This document shows, piece by piece, positions 16,673 through 25,378 of a stretch of DNA of 64,000 bases. The position numbers and the translations under genes were made by a program. Source of the DNA: Bacteroidales bacterium (GTDB lineage: Bacteria > Bacteroidota > Bacteroidia > Bacteroidales > WCHB1-69); assembly GCA_024400635.1 (NCBI GenBank), contig JAKSMI010000001.1, positions 708,877-772,876 on the forward strand, given 5' to 3'. The first letter of the stretch is position 1; each line of letters opens with the position of its first letter. The notes under the pieces were generated by a model, which did no database searches, was not told the origin of the DNA, and saw nothing but the letters and a program-made list of their open reading frames with translations.

Positions 16673-17625
16673 TTTTGATGATTCATTAAATAAAAATCTG
16701 CAATGACAAGAGCCGCCATGGCCTCAACGACGGGCAATACGCGTGGAACTACACAACGGTCATTGCGGTTGGATGCTTTATAGGTGATGGGATTCCCATC
16801 AAAATCAATGGTTTTCTGTTCCATCTGCAGAGATGGTATGGGTTTGAAAGCCACATTGAAAACGATGTCCTGTCCATTGCTGATGCCAGCCTGAATACCA
16901 CCATCATGGTTAGTGTTGAAGGAAAAATCAGGATTCTGCGTATCGTTGTATTCCGAACCGCACATATCGGCAGCGGCAAAACCTTCACCGATTTCAAAAC
17001 CCTTGGCAGCGTTAATGGACATCATGGCAAAAGCCAAACGGGCACTTAGCTTATTATAGACAGGCTCGCCCAAACCCGCAGGTACATTGTGGATGGTGCA
17101 GCGGACTTTGGCACCCATCGTGTCGCCTTCGAGCGAAGCACACGCCATTGAAACGGTTTCTGCAGTGATACCAATGCCCAATTTTTGCAGAAATTGCTTG
17201 GCCAACGCCCCTGCCACCACACGACAAACCGTCTGCCTTGCCGACGCACGGCCACATTCCTCATTGTTTTTTACACCATATTTTTCCTTATAAACAAAAG
17301 AAGAGTGTGAGGGCTTAATAATATTATTAACTGATTGATTGATTTTTACATCCTTATTAGGAATGTTGAACCTAATTATGTCACCCGTGGTATAACCTTG
17401 TTCATCTATGCCAGAAGAGAAAACAACCTCATCGGTTTCACGGCGTTGCGTCGAATAAATGTCATTTGAGGGTGCACGACGAAACAACTCTTCAGAGATG
17501 AATTTTTTATCAACAAGAATGCCTGCGGGAAAATTCTCCAACATCCCCCACATTTCCTTCTGGTGGGTATCACCGCCATCTTGAAGGCGCAAAACAATTC
17601 CAAAGACATCTTCGTTATTCATCAT
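16669..17625 (-). CDS. aroC: Chorismate synthase, shortened and divergent
   Basis: A 318-residue protein that aligns along its length with chorismate synthase (EPSP to chorismate, reduced FMN needed): PAG, RRETDEV, CGRASARQTVCRVVAGALAK, PAGLGEPVYNKLSARLA, MSINAAKGFEIGEGF, NHDGGIQAGIS, FKPIPSL and VVPRVLPVVEAMAALVIADF. It is 30-40 residues shorter than usual. The signature GESHG reads GDTHQ (the His is kept), the RRPGQS loop is altered, and GRHDPC reads NRNDRC. The second active-site His survives in KPSHSSF. It may be a working, fast-evolving AroC or a paralogue. ATG 17625 or 17622 could be used; a promoter box lies directly upstream. Confidence 0.72.
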   Translation of the reverse strand: MMNNEDVFGIVLRLQDGGDTHQKEMWGMLENFPAGILVDKKFISEELFRRAPSNDIYSTQRRETDEVVFSSGIDEQGYTTGDIIRFNIPNKDVKINQSVNNIIKPSHSSFVYKEKYGVKNNEECGRASARQTVCRVVAGALAKQFLQKLGIGITAETVSMACASLEGDTMGAKVRCTIHNVPAGLGEPVYNKLSARLAFAMMSINAAKGFEIGEGFAAADMCGSEYNDTQNPDFSFNTNHDGGIQAGISNGQDIVFNVAFKPIPSLQMEQKTIDFDGNPITYKASNRNDRCVVPRVLPVVEAMAALVIADFYLMNHQK

Positions 17626-17636
17626 TACATATAAAA

Positions 17637-17646
17637 TGCAAAATTA
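17637..17646 (-). promoter_or_regulatory. Promoter box of the aroC-porE-murC operon
   Basis: TAATTTTGCA on the minus strand, 11 bases before the aroC start. Confidence 0.65.
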
Positions 17647-17754
17647 CATAAAAATATAATGTACTCGAACAGCCGCTGTTTCTACGACATCTTTTTATGC
17701 TCAAAATCCGCTTATTAAATTGAATTTTAGTTTTTTTAAGAAAAAAATGATTTT

Positions 17755-17791
17755 TTTGAACCATTATTATAAATAAAGATGTATTTTTGCA
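17755..17791 (+). promoter_or_regulatory. Promoter of the lipoprotein gene
   Basis: TTTG at 17755-17758 and TATTTTTGCA at 17782-17791, with 23 bases between them, slightly more than ideal. The leader to the ATG is about 70 bases. Confidence 0.6.
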
Positions 17792-17861
17792 GGCTGAATT
17801 TATGAAGAATAAAAAAAGACAAATTTATTCATTATCAATTAATAACTTAAAACAAACAATT

Positions 17862-18386
17862 ATGAAAAGAAATCTTTTGGTATTTGCTTTAGTAGCAATC
17901 ATCGCATTAAGCGTTACTTCTTGCGGTAAGAAAAATGAAAAAACCAACACTGACAAATTGTGCATTGAAAAAGGTTGGGTATTGAAATCAGCTACCGTAA
18001 CTCCTGCTATTACCGTTTCTGGTAAAACCACTACCGATTTTTATGCTGATTATCTTTTTGAATATGAACAAGATGACATCATGGTATTTGCAAAATCAGG
18101 TAGCGAAACCATTAAGCCGGGTTCTAAAAAACCTGCTGATGATCAAGATGGTTATGTAGAAGACAAGGCTTCAACTTGGAAATTCAACGATGACGAAAGC
18201 GTTCTGACTTGCCAACTTCCTTTCTTGTATGATTTGGCCGCTATGCCTGCTCGTACATTCTCTCCCGCTTTTGAAAACTGCACTATCAGCAAGCTTTCAG
18301 AAACTGAAATGGTTCTCATCTACAAAGGTGTTATCGATTTCAACAAAACTGAATACACTTTCACTTTGACTTACAATGCAAAATAA
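17862..18386 (+). CDS. Small lipoprotein, lipocalin-like
   Basis: A 174-residue protein with a lipoprotein signal (LSVTSCGKK). The mature part has alternating beta-strand segments and conserved-looking WKFNDDESVLTC and EMVLIYKG strands, like the small lipocalin-like proteins common in Bacteroidales. The function is unknown. ATG 17862 is chosen because it starts the signal peptide; the frame is open 75 bases upstream without any signal-peptide character. It is followed after 48 bases by a second small lipoprotein. Confidence 0.7.
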   Translation: MKRNLLVFALVAIIALSVTSCGKKNEKTNTDKLCIEKGWVLKSATVTPAITVSGKTTTDFYADYLFEYEQDDIMVFAKSGSETIKPGSKKPADDQDGYVEDKASTWKFNDDESVLTCQLPFLYDLAAMPARTFSPAFENCTISKLSETEMVLIYKGVIDFNKTEYTFTLTYNAK

Positions 18387-18434
18387 TTGAACGTCAACAC
18401 AATTTTTATAAACAACAATTAAAAAAAGAAAAAA

Positions 18435-18740
18435 ATGAAAAAATTATTTTTAGTTTTATTAGCAGGCGCATTGTTCGTAGCTTGCGGTAACAAAGCTGAA
18501 GAACCAGTTGTTGAAGAAGTAGTAGCTGAAGAACCAGTTGTTGAAGAAGTAGTAGAAGAAGCTGAACCAGTTGTTGAAGAAACAGCTGTAGTTGAAGAAG
18601 AAACTACTGTTAAACAAGAAGCTAAGAAAGCTGCTAAAAACGTAGCAAAAGAAGCCATCAAAGTTGGTGAAGAAAAAGCTGTTGAAGCTATCAACAACGA
18701 ACCCGCTAAGAATGAAGCTCAAACTATGAGAAGAAGATAA
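18435..18740 (+). CDS. Small acidic-repeat lipoprotein
   Basis: A 101-residue protein with a lipobox (LFVACGNK), then imperfect repeats of EEPVVEEVV (about 22-60), then a lysine/alanine-rich helix (KQEAKKAAKNVAKEA) and a basic end (MRRR). The highly acidic, Val/Glu-rich low-complexity part is probably extended or coiled on the cell surface or in the periplasm. The repeats are also visible in the DNA (GAAGAACCAGTTGTT units). No family is recognised. A strong terminator follows. Confidence 0.7.
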   Translation: MKKLFLVLLAGALFVACGNKAEEPVVEEVVAEEPVVEEVVEEAEPVVEETAVVEEETTVKQEAKKAAKNVAKEAIKVGEEKAVEAINNEPAKNEAQTMRRR

Positions 18741-18760
18741 TTTTATCTTAGATCATAATG

Positions 18761-18792
18761 AAAAAAGGGAGTTCAATTGAACTCCCTTTTTT
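18761..18792. terminator. Bidirectional terminator, perfect palindrome
   Basis: A 32-bp perfect palindrome (A-run, GGGAGTTCAA, its complement, T-run), between the rightward lipoprotein genes and the leftward M23-like gene. Its symmetry lets it end transcripts from both sides. Confidence 0.88.
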
Positions 18793-18838
18793 TGCTATTA
18801 TAGATACCAAATCAATAAATTATCACAGTTTATATCTT

Positions 18839-19780
18839 TTACTTAACCCTGATTTTCTGACCAATATCAATAGTGTCGTTCTCTTTCATGTGATTCAGCT
18901 CTAACAATTTGGAAAGTGAAATGTGATATTTGGTGGAGATGCGATACATTGTATCGCCGGCCTTCACAACATAATATTCAGCTTGACTATCATTTTGTGG
19001 TTCAGACTTTTCAACTTGATTTATTTGAGACTTAGTATTATCAATTTTAAATTCCTGCTTCGGTAAAGCCAAATCGCTTTCATTGAGGACTAAATTATTC
19101 TCAACAAGTTCCATCATTTGAAAATCAATGAAAAGACTCGGGTCGAAGCATTCGTTCATAAAGCGGCTTTCAAAATGCAGGATTTCCTTTCCATTATTTT
19201 TTGCTTTTCCTGAAGCTCCAACCACATCGCCGGCTTGTAGAATTTGTCCAGGAGTGACCAAAATTTTGCTAAGGTTAGCATAAACCGTCTCGAGGCCGTT
19301 ATAATGTCTTACCACCACCACTTCCCCATAATCACCATAAACTTGTGCCATGCGGACAACGCCATCAAAACAAGTTTTTACGGGAGAACCCAGTGGGAGC
19401 GACAAATCAACGCCAGGGTGAAAATCGTTTTTAATTGGACCGAATGCTGTACTCAACGTGCCCGTACAAGGTGCGGCAAATGGATTGTTATTGCTTTGTA
19501 CCAGAATAATACGCAGTGGATTGCCGCCGAAAGGAATGTTCAATTGTCGACTGCGGATATGGCGGGTATCCCAATATTTGTCGTAAAGTCCATAGCCTGG
19601 AATCTGATAGGTTTCACTAATCATATCTAAGTCGTCAATATCGGGAGCATCGGGATTGCCCGGAACTGCTGAAGTATCAGCCAAAGCCCGTTGCTGACTT
19701 TGGAGGGTGATATCCAAAACCTGCCCTTGGAGGCAGATTTGCAAGCTAAAAATCATCAGTACAATCAAATATTTTTTCAT
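18839..19780 (-). CDS. M23-peptidase-like protein with LysM, catalytic histidines missing
   Basis: A 313-residue secreted protein: signal peptide, a LytM/M23 domain (about 100-220) and a C-terminal LysM repeat (about 268-313, YYVVKAGDTMYRIS) that binds peptidoglycan. The metal ligands H121 and D125 (HPGVD) and H202 remain. The two catalytic histidines seen in active relatives are replaced: YAHL reads YANL (N169) and HLHFE reads ILHFE (I200). It is therefore probably not an active hydrolase; degenerate LytM proteins such as EnvC and NlpD activate amidases instead. The 5' end overlaps the upstream flippase-like gene by four bases. Confidence 0.82.
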   Translation of the reverse strand: MKKYLIVLMIFSLQICLQGQVLDITLQSQQRALADTSAVPGNPDAPDIDDLDMISETYQIPGYGLYDKYWDTRHIRSRQLNIPFGGNPLRIILVQSNNNPFAAPCTGTLSTAFGPIKNDFHPGVDLSLPLGSPVKTCFDGVVRMAQVYGDYGEVVVVRHYNGLETVYANLSKILVTPGQILQAGDVVGASGKAKNNGKEILHFESRFMNECFDPSLFIDFQMMELVENNLVLNESDLALPKQEFKIDNTKSQINQVEKSEPQNDSQAEYYVVKAGDTMYRISTKYHISLSKLLELNHMKENDTIDIGQKIRVK

Positions 19781-20844
19781 TGTTCGACAGGCGTTGTTTT
19801 AGCTTTCATAAATGAAGCGATAATGAGCGAAATAATGCCCACCACAATAATCATCATGGTTTGACCGAGCCAACCCACCCAACCGGCAGCCAGACCAGCT
19901 TCCTTGGAGACGCCGTATAGCAACAATACTTGTGCCACCATCCAAGGATATGCACCCAGACCACCTTGGGCGACCATGTAAGCTATAGTACTCAAAATCA
20001 ATACGGTAAATGCTGGAGCGGGACCTAAATCAATCAAGAAGTCAAAGGCGAAAAAGCACATATAGGTTCCTAAGAAATAAAGGAACCACATTAGAACTGT
20101 GTATAAAACGAAAAGCCATGGATGTTTAACATCCTTAATGGAAATCAAGCCCTGCCAAATGCCCACAAAGAAATTCTTGATTTTTACAAAAAAAGGAATT
20201 TTTCCCCACTTGTCGCGTGTTTTGTAGATGACGAAAATTGCTAAGGCGAACAAAACGACGGCAATATACATCAAATAGTTGTGAAGCATTGAATAAGCCT
20301 TTTCCTGCATCCATACTCCGAGTGTTTGTCCGCTCTGGTCGTTGACGATGATTTGAGACAGCAAAGCCGTATTCAGTACGATGACGATGATGAGCAGGAA
20401 AATCCAGCAGAGGAGATCGAAAGCCCGTTCGGCAACGATGGTTCCCAAAGATTTTTGGAAGGGCACTTTTTCATAGCGCTGCAGAAAAACGCAACGCAGT
20501 ACTTCACCAGCACGGGGGAGGCCCAAATTGCCCAAATAGCAAATCATCACCGAGAAAAAAGTCATACTTTTTCGCACTGTGTAGCCCAATGGCTCAATCA
20601 AAGTGATATTACGTAACGCTCTAACATAATGTGCGATACATCCAATTATCATGGACAAGACAATAAAAAACCAGCTACGAGGATTGTTGATGCCCAATAT
20701 GACATTTTTTATTTCGGCATATTCTTTTTCTGTCATTCCACGAAGCGAAAGCCAAATAAAAAACACGCCGATTCCAAGAAAAATCATCAACTGGATGACG
20801 GATTTGAGTCTTCCCTTCTTTGTTTTTTCCTTTTCTTCAGACAT
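19777..20844 (-). CDS. Lysylphosphatidylglycerol synthase transmembrane-domain (flippase-like) protein
   Basis: A 355-residue integral membrane protein with about eight helices. It matches the membrane domain of the MprF/YbhN (UPF0104) superfamily, including NLGLPRAGEVLRC and GGLGAYPWMVA. The C-terminal synthase domain of MprF is absent, so it cannot make lysyl-lipid; related proteins are thought to move lipids across the inner membrane. It overlaps the M23-like gene by four bases, which suggests a shared envelope role. ATG 20844 is 17 bases behind a promoter box. Confidence 0.8.
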   Translation of the reverse strand: MSEEKEKTKKGRLKSVIQLMIFLGIGVFFIWLSLRGMTEKEYAEIKNVILGINNPRSWFFIVLSMIIGCIAHYVRALRNITLIEPLGYTVRKSMTFFSVMICYLGNLGLPRAGEVLRCVFLQRYEKVPFQKSLGTIVAERAFDLLCWIFLLIIVIVLNTALLSQIIVNDQSGQTLGVWMQEKAYSMLHNYLMYIAVVLFALAIFVIYKTRDKWGKIPFFVKIKNFFVGIWQGLISIKDVKHPWLFVLYTVLMWFLYFLGTYMCFFAFDFLIDLGPAPAFTVLILSTIAYMVAQGGLGAYPWMVAQVLLLYGVSKEAGLAAGWVGWLGQTMMIIVVGIISLIIASFMKAKTTPVEQ

Positions 20845-20860
20845 TTATCAATGATTAAAA

Positions 20861-20892
20861 TGCAAAGATACGCAAAAATTTTGTACTTTTGC
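20861..20892. promoter_or_regulatory. Divergent promoter pair
   Basis: On the minus strand TATCTTTGCA (20870-20861) serves the flippase-like gene. On the plus strand TACTTTTGC (20884-20892) serves the aminotransferase gene. The two boxes are only 13 bases apart. Confidence 0.65.
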
Positions 20893-20938
20893 TTTTTCAA
20901 TCCTTAATATATAAACATATAAATAAAAAAATAATATC

Positions 20939-22243
20939 ATGAAGAACACTCCAATCCCAGCAGAAATTGTCAACAAAGTCGTAGCCGAAAGTGGTATCAG
21001 AGAAATCGGTAAAGCTTCTATTCGTGAAGTCAAGCGTTTAATTAATGATATCGAAGCCGCCAGCGGCGAAAAATTTGTCAGAATGGAAATGGGTATTCCT
21101 GGTCTTCCTGCTTGCAAACTGGGCGTTGATGCTCAAATAAAAGCTTTGCAAAATGGGGTTGCTGCCATTTATCCCGACATTGACGGAACGCCAGAACTCA
21201 AGAATGAAGCCTCCCGTTTTGTAAAAAAATTCATTGACCTCGATGTTGATCCCGCCTGCTGTATCCCCACTGTAGGCTCAATGATGGGTGGCATGGCTGG
21301 TTTTATGACCTTTGTCCGCGCCCACAAGGAACGCGACACCACCTTATTCATTGACCCTGGTTTCCCTGTACAGAAACAACAGCACCGCGTAATGGGTCTC
21401 AAATATGAAACTTTCGACGTTTACAACTTCCGTGGTACTAAATTGCGCGACAAACTCGAAAGCTACCTTAAAAAAGGAAACATCCATACCATCATGTATT
21501 CAAATCCCAACAATCCGTCTTGGGTTTGCCTGACCGAAGAAGAACTGCAAATCATTGGTGAAATGGCAAACAAATACGATGTGTTTGTATTCGAGGATTT
21601 GGCCTACTTCGGCATGGACTTCCGCCGCGACATTTCACAACCTGGCGTGTTCCAGCCTTCCGTAGGTAAATATACCGACAACTACGCTTTGCTGATTTCC
21701 GGCTCAAAGGCATTCAGCTATGCTGGTGAACGTATCGCCTTATTGGTTTTATCTAACAAACTGTATAATAGCGAATTTCCAGATCTCGTTCCTTACTTTG
21801 GCACACCAAAACTCGGCAGAGCCATTATCTACGGAACAGTATATGCCATCAGTTCAGGAACATCACATTCAGCACAATACGCTTTGGCAGCCATCCTGAA
21901 AGCTTGCAACGACGGCACCTACAACTATCTCGATGATGTGAAAGAATACGCTGAAAAAGCCGCCATCATGAAGAAAATGTTCACCGACAATGGTTTTGTC
22001 ATCGTTTATGATAAAGATGGTGACATGCCTTTGGCAGATGGTTTCTATTTCACTTTGGCTTATCCAGGTATGAGTGGAGAAGAATTGCTGAAAGAATTCT
22101 TGTACTATGGTGTAAGCGCCATCGCACTTTCCATTACAGGCAGCGAAAGAACCGAAGGTCTGCGCGCTTGCGTTTCTTTGGTCAACCGCAACCAGTTCCC
22201 CGCCCTCGAAGAAAGATTGAAAGCATTCAAAGCAAACCACTAA
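20939..22243 (+). CDS. PLP-dependent aminotransferase, class I/II
   Basis: A 434-residue fold-type I enzyme. The PLP-binding lysine is K257 in SGSKAFSYAGERI. Also present are the YSNPNNPSW motif, the EDLAYFGMD segment that contacts the cofactor ring, and the C-terminal arginine in TEGLRACVSLV. The substrate cannot be read from the sequence; aspartate, aromatic and alanine aminotransferases share these motifs. It has its own promoter and is followed three bases later by the L,D-transpeptidase gene, so the two may be co-transcribed. Confidence 0.85.
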   Translation: MKNTPIPAEIVNKVVAESGIREIGKASIREVKRLINDIEAASGEKFVRMEMGIPGLPACKLGVDAQIKALQNGVAAIYPDIDGTPELKNEASRFVKKFIDLDVDPACCIPTVGSMMGGMAGFMTFVRAHKERDTTLFIDPGFPVQKQQHRVMGLKYETFDVYNFRGTKLRDKLESYLKKGNIHTIMYSNPNNPSWVCLTEEELQIIGEMANKYDVFVFEDLAYFGMDFRRDISQPGVFQPSVGKYTDNYALLISGSKAFSYAGERIALLVLSNKLYNSEFPDLVPYFGTPKLGRAIIYGTVYAISSGTSHSAQYALAAILKACNDGTYNYLDDVKEYAEKAAIMKKMFTDNGFVIVYDKDGDMPLADGFYFTLAYPGMSGEELLKEFLYYGVSAIALSITGSERTEGLRACVSLVNRNQFPALEERLKAFKANH

Positions 22244-22246
22244 TCA

Positions 22247-24097
22247 ATGAATCCCCACCCGAACTTGAGGAAAATCATTACCGCGTTGTTTCTAATGCTG
22301 CTGTTTGCGTGCGGCAATAAGACTGCGGACATTGAACCTGCACCTTTCTGGTTTGACGCTTATTCCTCGTTCAAGATGGATGATTATCAACAATACTTCA
22401 ATCAGGAGCTAATGACCTTGGCTCCTGATTTCGTACCATACGGCAACTATATCATCTTGTACTATCAGATGGAAAATAATCAGTTGCTATGGACAAACAA
22501 CGGCTTGCAAGAGCATAAAATCGATACCTTATTCAGCTTTATTTCAAATGCTTATCAGCATGGCTTGCCCGAAGCGAGATTCAAGAAAAATCAAATCGAC
22601 TCGGTTGTGAATCTGCTGAAAACCCATCGGATTGAAAACGACGCCCCAACCTTGTACAAAATTCTTTTCCACCTGGAAATGGATTTGACGGCAATGTACT
22701 TTGATTACGCGTCTGCTTTGAGTTTCGGCGCAACAGATCCTAAAAAGGTGAATGGCGTTAAATGGCTTTACGCCACCAAGCAAGTCGATACTTCTTTCGT
22801 TGCTAATTTGAGAAATCAGTGGCATAACATGAATGAATCACTGAAAGCAATGGCCCCAGTAGATTCCAATTACCTTGTTCTTCAAGCTGAATTTCTCCGC
22901 CTTTATCCTTATCGTGATTCTACATTAACAAATATTCCAAATAATCCTCAATCCTATCTTCATAATGATGACGCGATAAAGCAATTATGCTCGCGATTGC
23001 AATTGCTGGGAATACTTGATACAAGTTACGTGCCGACCGAAATTTTGAGCGATACGATTATGACAGCGGTCAATCTTTTCAGGGCCAACAATGCCATTCC
23101 GGAAAGTGCAACAATAGACGAAGAAACCATCGAAAAACTGAACCGGCCGATTTCATATTATACCGACAAACTCGCTGTTAATATGGAACGTTTGCGCTGG
23201 CGAATCATTCCACAAAAAGGTGAAAATTTCATCGCTGTCAATATTCCTGATTTCACTTTAAGAACTTATAGGGAAAATGTTTCTGTTTTCACCACCAACA
23301 TCTGCTGCGGAAAAACACAAAATCCAAATGTTAAACCAGAAGAAAGACATAGCGGCAAATTGATACTAGCTTTCGAATCGGAAACACCTTTGTTGTATAG
23401 CACCATCAAGCGTATCGTCCTGAATCCTGAATGGAACATTCCCTATTCAATCCTTCGGGATGAATACTATCCTAAATTTGTCAAAAGCAATACTGCGGTA
23501 GTAAAAAAAGAAGATTTGTACATCGTTGATAAAAAAACGGGCAAATACATGGTTCCTGATTCTATCCAATGGAGTAAAATCAATAGAAAAAACATTCCTT
23601 ATAAAATATTTCAATCTTCCGGGAAGCACAATGCCCTCGGACAAATCAAATTTGATTTTCCCAATACTGAATCCGTGTATTTGCATGACACCAATAACAA
23701 GGGTGCCTTCAAACGCAGGGTGAGAGCTTTAAGCCATGGATGTGTGCGCGTACAAAATCCTTTCGAGTTGGCTGCTGTTTTGTACGAAATGAATGATTAT
23801 GATTCGCTCAGATGCGAAGAATTGAGCATCATTGTCGGCAAGGAACCCGTAAGCGATAAAGGAAAAGAATATCTTGAAAAGAGAGAGGAGCAAGAAACGA
23901 AATATTACGAATCCCTTTCTGCAGAAAAGAAACGCTTTTATCGTTCCTTACGACCTACCAGCGTCTATCTGGAAAAAACCATGCCTGTTTATATTGAATA
24001 CTACACGGCTTACGTGGGAGATAATGGTATGGTGCAATATCGTAATGACATTTATTATAAAGACGAAAATATAATTTATCTACTTAATAATCAATAA
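22247..24097 (+). CDS. L,D-transpeptidase lipoprotein (YcbB/LdtD type)
   Basis: A 616-residue protein with a lipoprotein signal (LLFACGNK). The N-terminal half resembles the scaffold of YcbB-type enzymes, including a probable peptidoglycan-binding segment (about 245-310). The YkuD catalytic domain carries the signature RALSHGCVRVQNP with S496, H497 and C499, the nucleophile. These enzymes make 3-3 crosslinks in peptidoglycan or attach proteins to it. The C-terminal 100 residues extend beyond the catalytic motif and are basic. One base separates it from the M64 peptidase gene. Confidence 0.87.
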   Translation: MNPHPNLRKIITALFLMLLFACGNKTADIEPAPFWFDAYSSFKMDDYQQYFNQELMTLAPDFVPYGNYIILYYQMENNQLLWTNNGLQEHKIDTLFSFISNAYQHGLPEARFKKNQIDSVVNLLKTHRIENDAPTLYKILFHLEMDLTAMYFDYASALSFGATDPKKVNGVKWLYATKQVDTSFVANLRNQWHNMNESLKAMAPVDSNYLVLQAEFLRLYPYRDSTLTNIPNNPQSYLHNDDAIKQLCSRLQLLGILDTSYVPTEILSDTIMTAVNLFRANNAIPESATIDEETIEKLNRPISYYTDKLAVNMERLRWRIIPQKGENFIAVNIPDFTLRTYRENVSVFTTNICCGKTQNPNVKPEERHSGKLILAFESETPLLYSTIKRIVLNPEWNIPYSILRDEYYPKFVKSNTAVVKKEDLYIVDKKTGKYMVPDSIQWSKINRKNIPYKIFQSSGKHNALGQIKFDFPNTESVYLHDTNNKGAFKRRVRALSHGCVRVQNPFELAAVLYEMNDYDSLRCEELSIIVGKEPVSDKGKEYLEKREEQETKYYESLSAEKKRFYRSLRPTSVYLEKTMPVYIEYYTAYVGDNGMVQYRNDIYYKDENIIYLLNNQ

Positions 24098-24098
24098 G

Positions 24099-25370
24099 AT
24101 GAAAAAAATCATATTAGTCATGGCATTGCAAATGGCCGTTTTCTGTCTTTTTGCACAAAATTTTGACCAATATTTTGAAAATAAGACGGTCAGAATAGAT
24201 TACAAGCACATTGGCGATAGCCGCAGCGAAAGCATCGAAGTGGTTAATCATTATGTGGGAAAGGAGTGGACTGGCACATTCACTCATCTGGTGGAACCTC
24301 AGCGCAAGGGTTCTTTACTGTTCGAACTTTTTGACGCTCTTACCGGTGAACTGATTTACAGCCGCAGTAACGACTGCCTTTTCTATGAATACCGTACTAC
24401 GGAACGCGGTGAAAAGGAAGTTGGTATCTTTGAAGAATGCGTTCGCTTCCCTATGCCCAAACGAATGGCAAAATATAAATTTACGGGCTTTAACCGCAAA
24501 AACCAACCGACGGAAATTTACCAAGGTGTTTTTGACCCACAAAGCACCGAATGCCAAGCCATGAAAAAGGAATACAAGGTCAAGAATCTTCACGTAGCAG
24601 CCGCCCCCGACAATGCCATTGACATTCTATTCATTCCTGATGGCTATGCTAAAAGTGACAAAAAGAAAATGCAAAAGGATTTCGACCGCTTTGCTTCTTA
24701 CATTGTTAATTGTCACCCTTACGTTGATTTGACTAATCATGTGAATATTAGAGCAATAGAAGCTTATTCGGAAGAATCTGGCATCACAGATCCCAATAAG
24801 AACATTTTCAAAAAAACACTCTTGAACAGCAGTTACAATGTTATTGACGTGGATCGCTATCTGATGTGCCTGAACGTTTGGAAAATGCATGAAATTGCCG
24901 ATGACGCTCCTTACGATTTCATCATTTTGATTTGCAACAGCAGCAAATATGGCGGTGGGGGCATCTACAATTTCTATTGCACTGTAAACAATGACAGTCC
25001 CAATTCCAATTATGTGATTGTCCATGAAATGGGTCACATGATTGGCGGTTTGGCAGATGAATACTACGAATCAGAAGTCAGCACCCGCGATTTTTATCCC
25101 GAAGGTGTGGAACCCGTAGAGCCCAACGTGACCACTTTGGTCAATTTCGAGGCCAAATGGAAAGACATGATTACAGAGGGCACCCCCATTCCTACGCCTT
25201 TAGCTCCAGAATATGAGGAAACTGTTGGCGTTTTCGAAGGAGGCGGTTATGTTGCAGAAGGTGTTTACCGACCCGTTATCCATTGCACGATGCATCAGAT
25301 TCTCTACGACCATTTCTGTCCCGTATGCCGTAAGGCTTTGGAAGAATCCATTCTATTTTATAGCAAATAA
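24099..25370 (+). CDS. M64-family (IgA-peptidase-like) metallopeptidase
   Basis: A 423-residue secreted protein (signal peptide ending FCLFAQ). An N-terminal beta-sandwich of about 150 residues precedes the M64 peptidase domain, which begins near NAIDILFIPDGYA. The zinc motif HEMGH is at 309-313 and is followed by GLADEYY, as in the family. The founding member cleaves human IgA1, but most members have unknown substrates, so an IgA role must not be assumed. Two CxxC-type motifs near the end (CTMHQ, CPVC) are also family features. It lies in a tight series with Ldt and a barrel protein. Confidence 0.88.
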   Translation: MKKIILVMALQMAVFCLFAQNFDQYFENKTVRIDYKHIGDSRSESIEVVNHYVGKEWTGTFTHLVEPQRKGSLLFELFDALTGELIYSRSNDCLFYEYRTTERGEKEVGIFEECVRFPMPKRMAKYKFTGFNRKNQPTEIYQGVFDPQSTECQAMKKEYKVKNLHVAAAPDNAIDILFIPDGYAKSDKKKMQKDFDRFASYIVNCHPYVDLTNHVNIRAIEAYSEESGITDPNKNIFKKTLLNSSYNVIDVDRYLMCLNVWKMHEIADDAPYDFIILICNSSKYGGGGIYNFYCTVNNDSPNSNYVIVHEMGHMIGGLADEYYESEVSTRDFYPEGVEPVEPNVTTLVNFEAKWKDMITEGTPIPTPLAPEYEETVGVFEGGGYVAEGVYRPVIHCTMHQILYDHFCPVCRKALEESILFYSK

Positions 25371-25378
25371 TTATACGA

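Noticed and set aside
18459..18722. Hydrophobic antisense frame across the acidic-repeat lipoprotein
   Set aside because: It is the mirror of the GAA/GTT repeat codons and has no promoter; the plus-strand gene has a lipobox and terminator.
24099..25370. Calling the M64 protein an IgA protease
   Set aside because: The HEMGH motif defines the family only; nothing in the sequence shows IgA as substrate.
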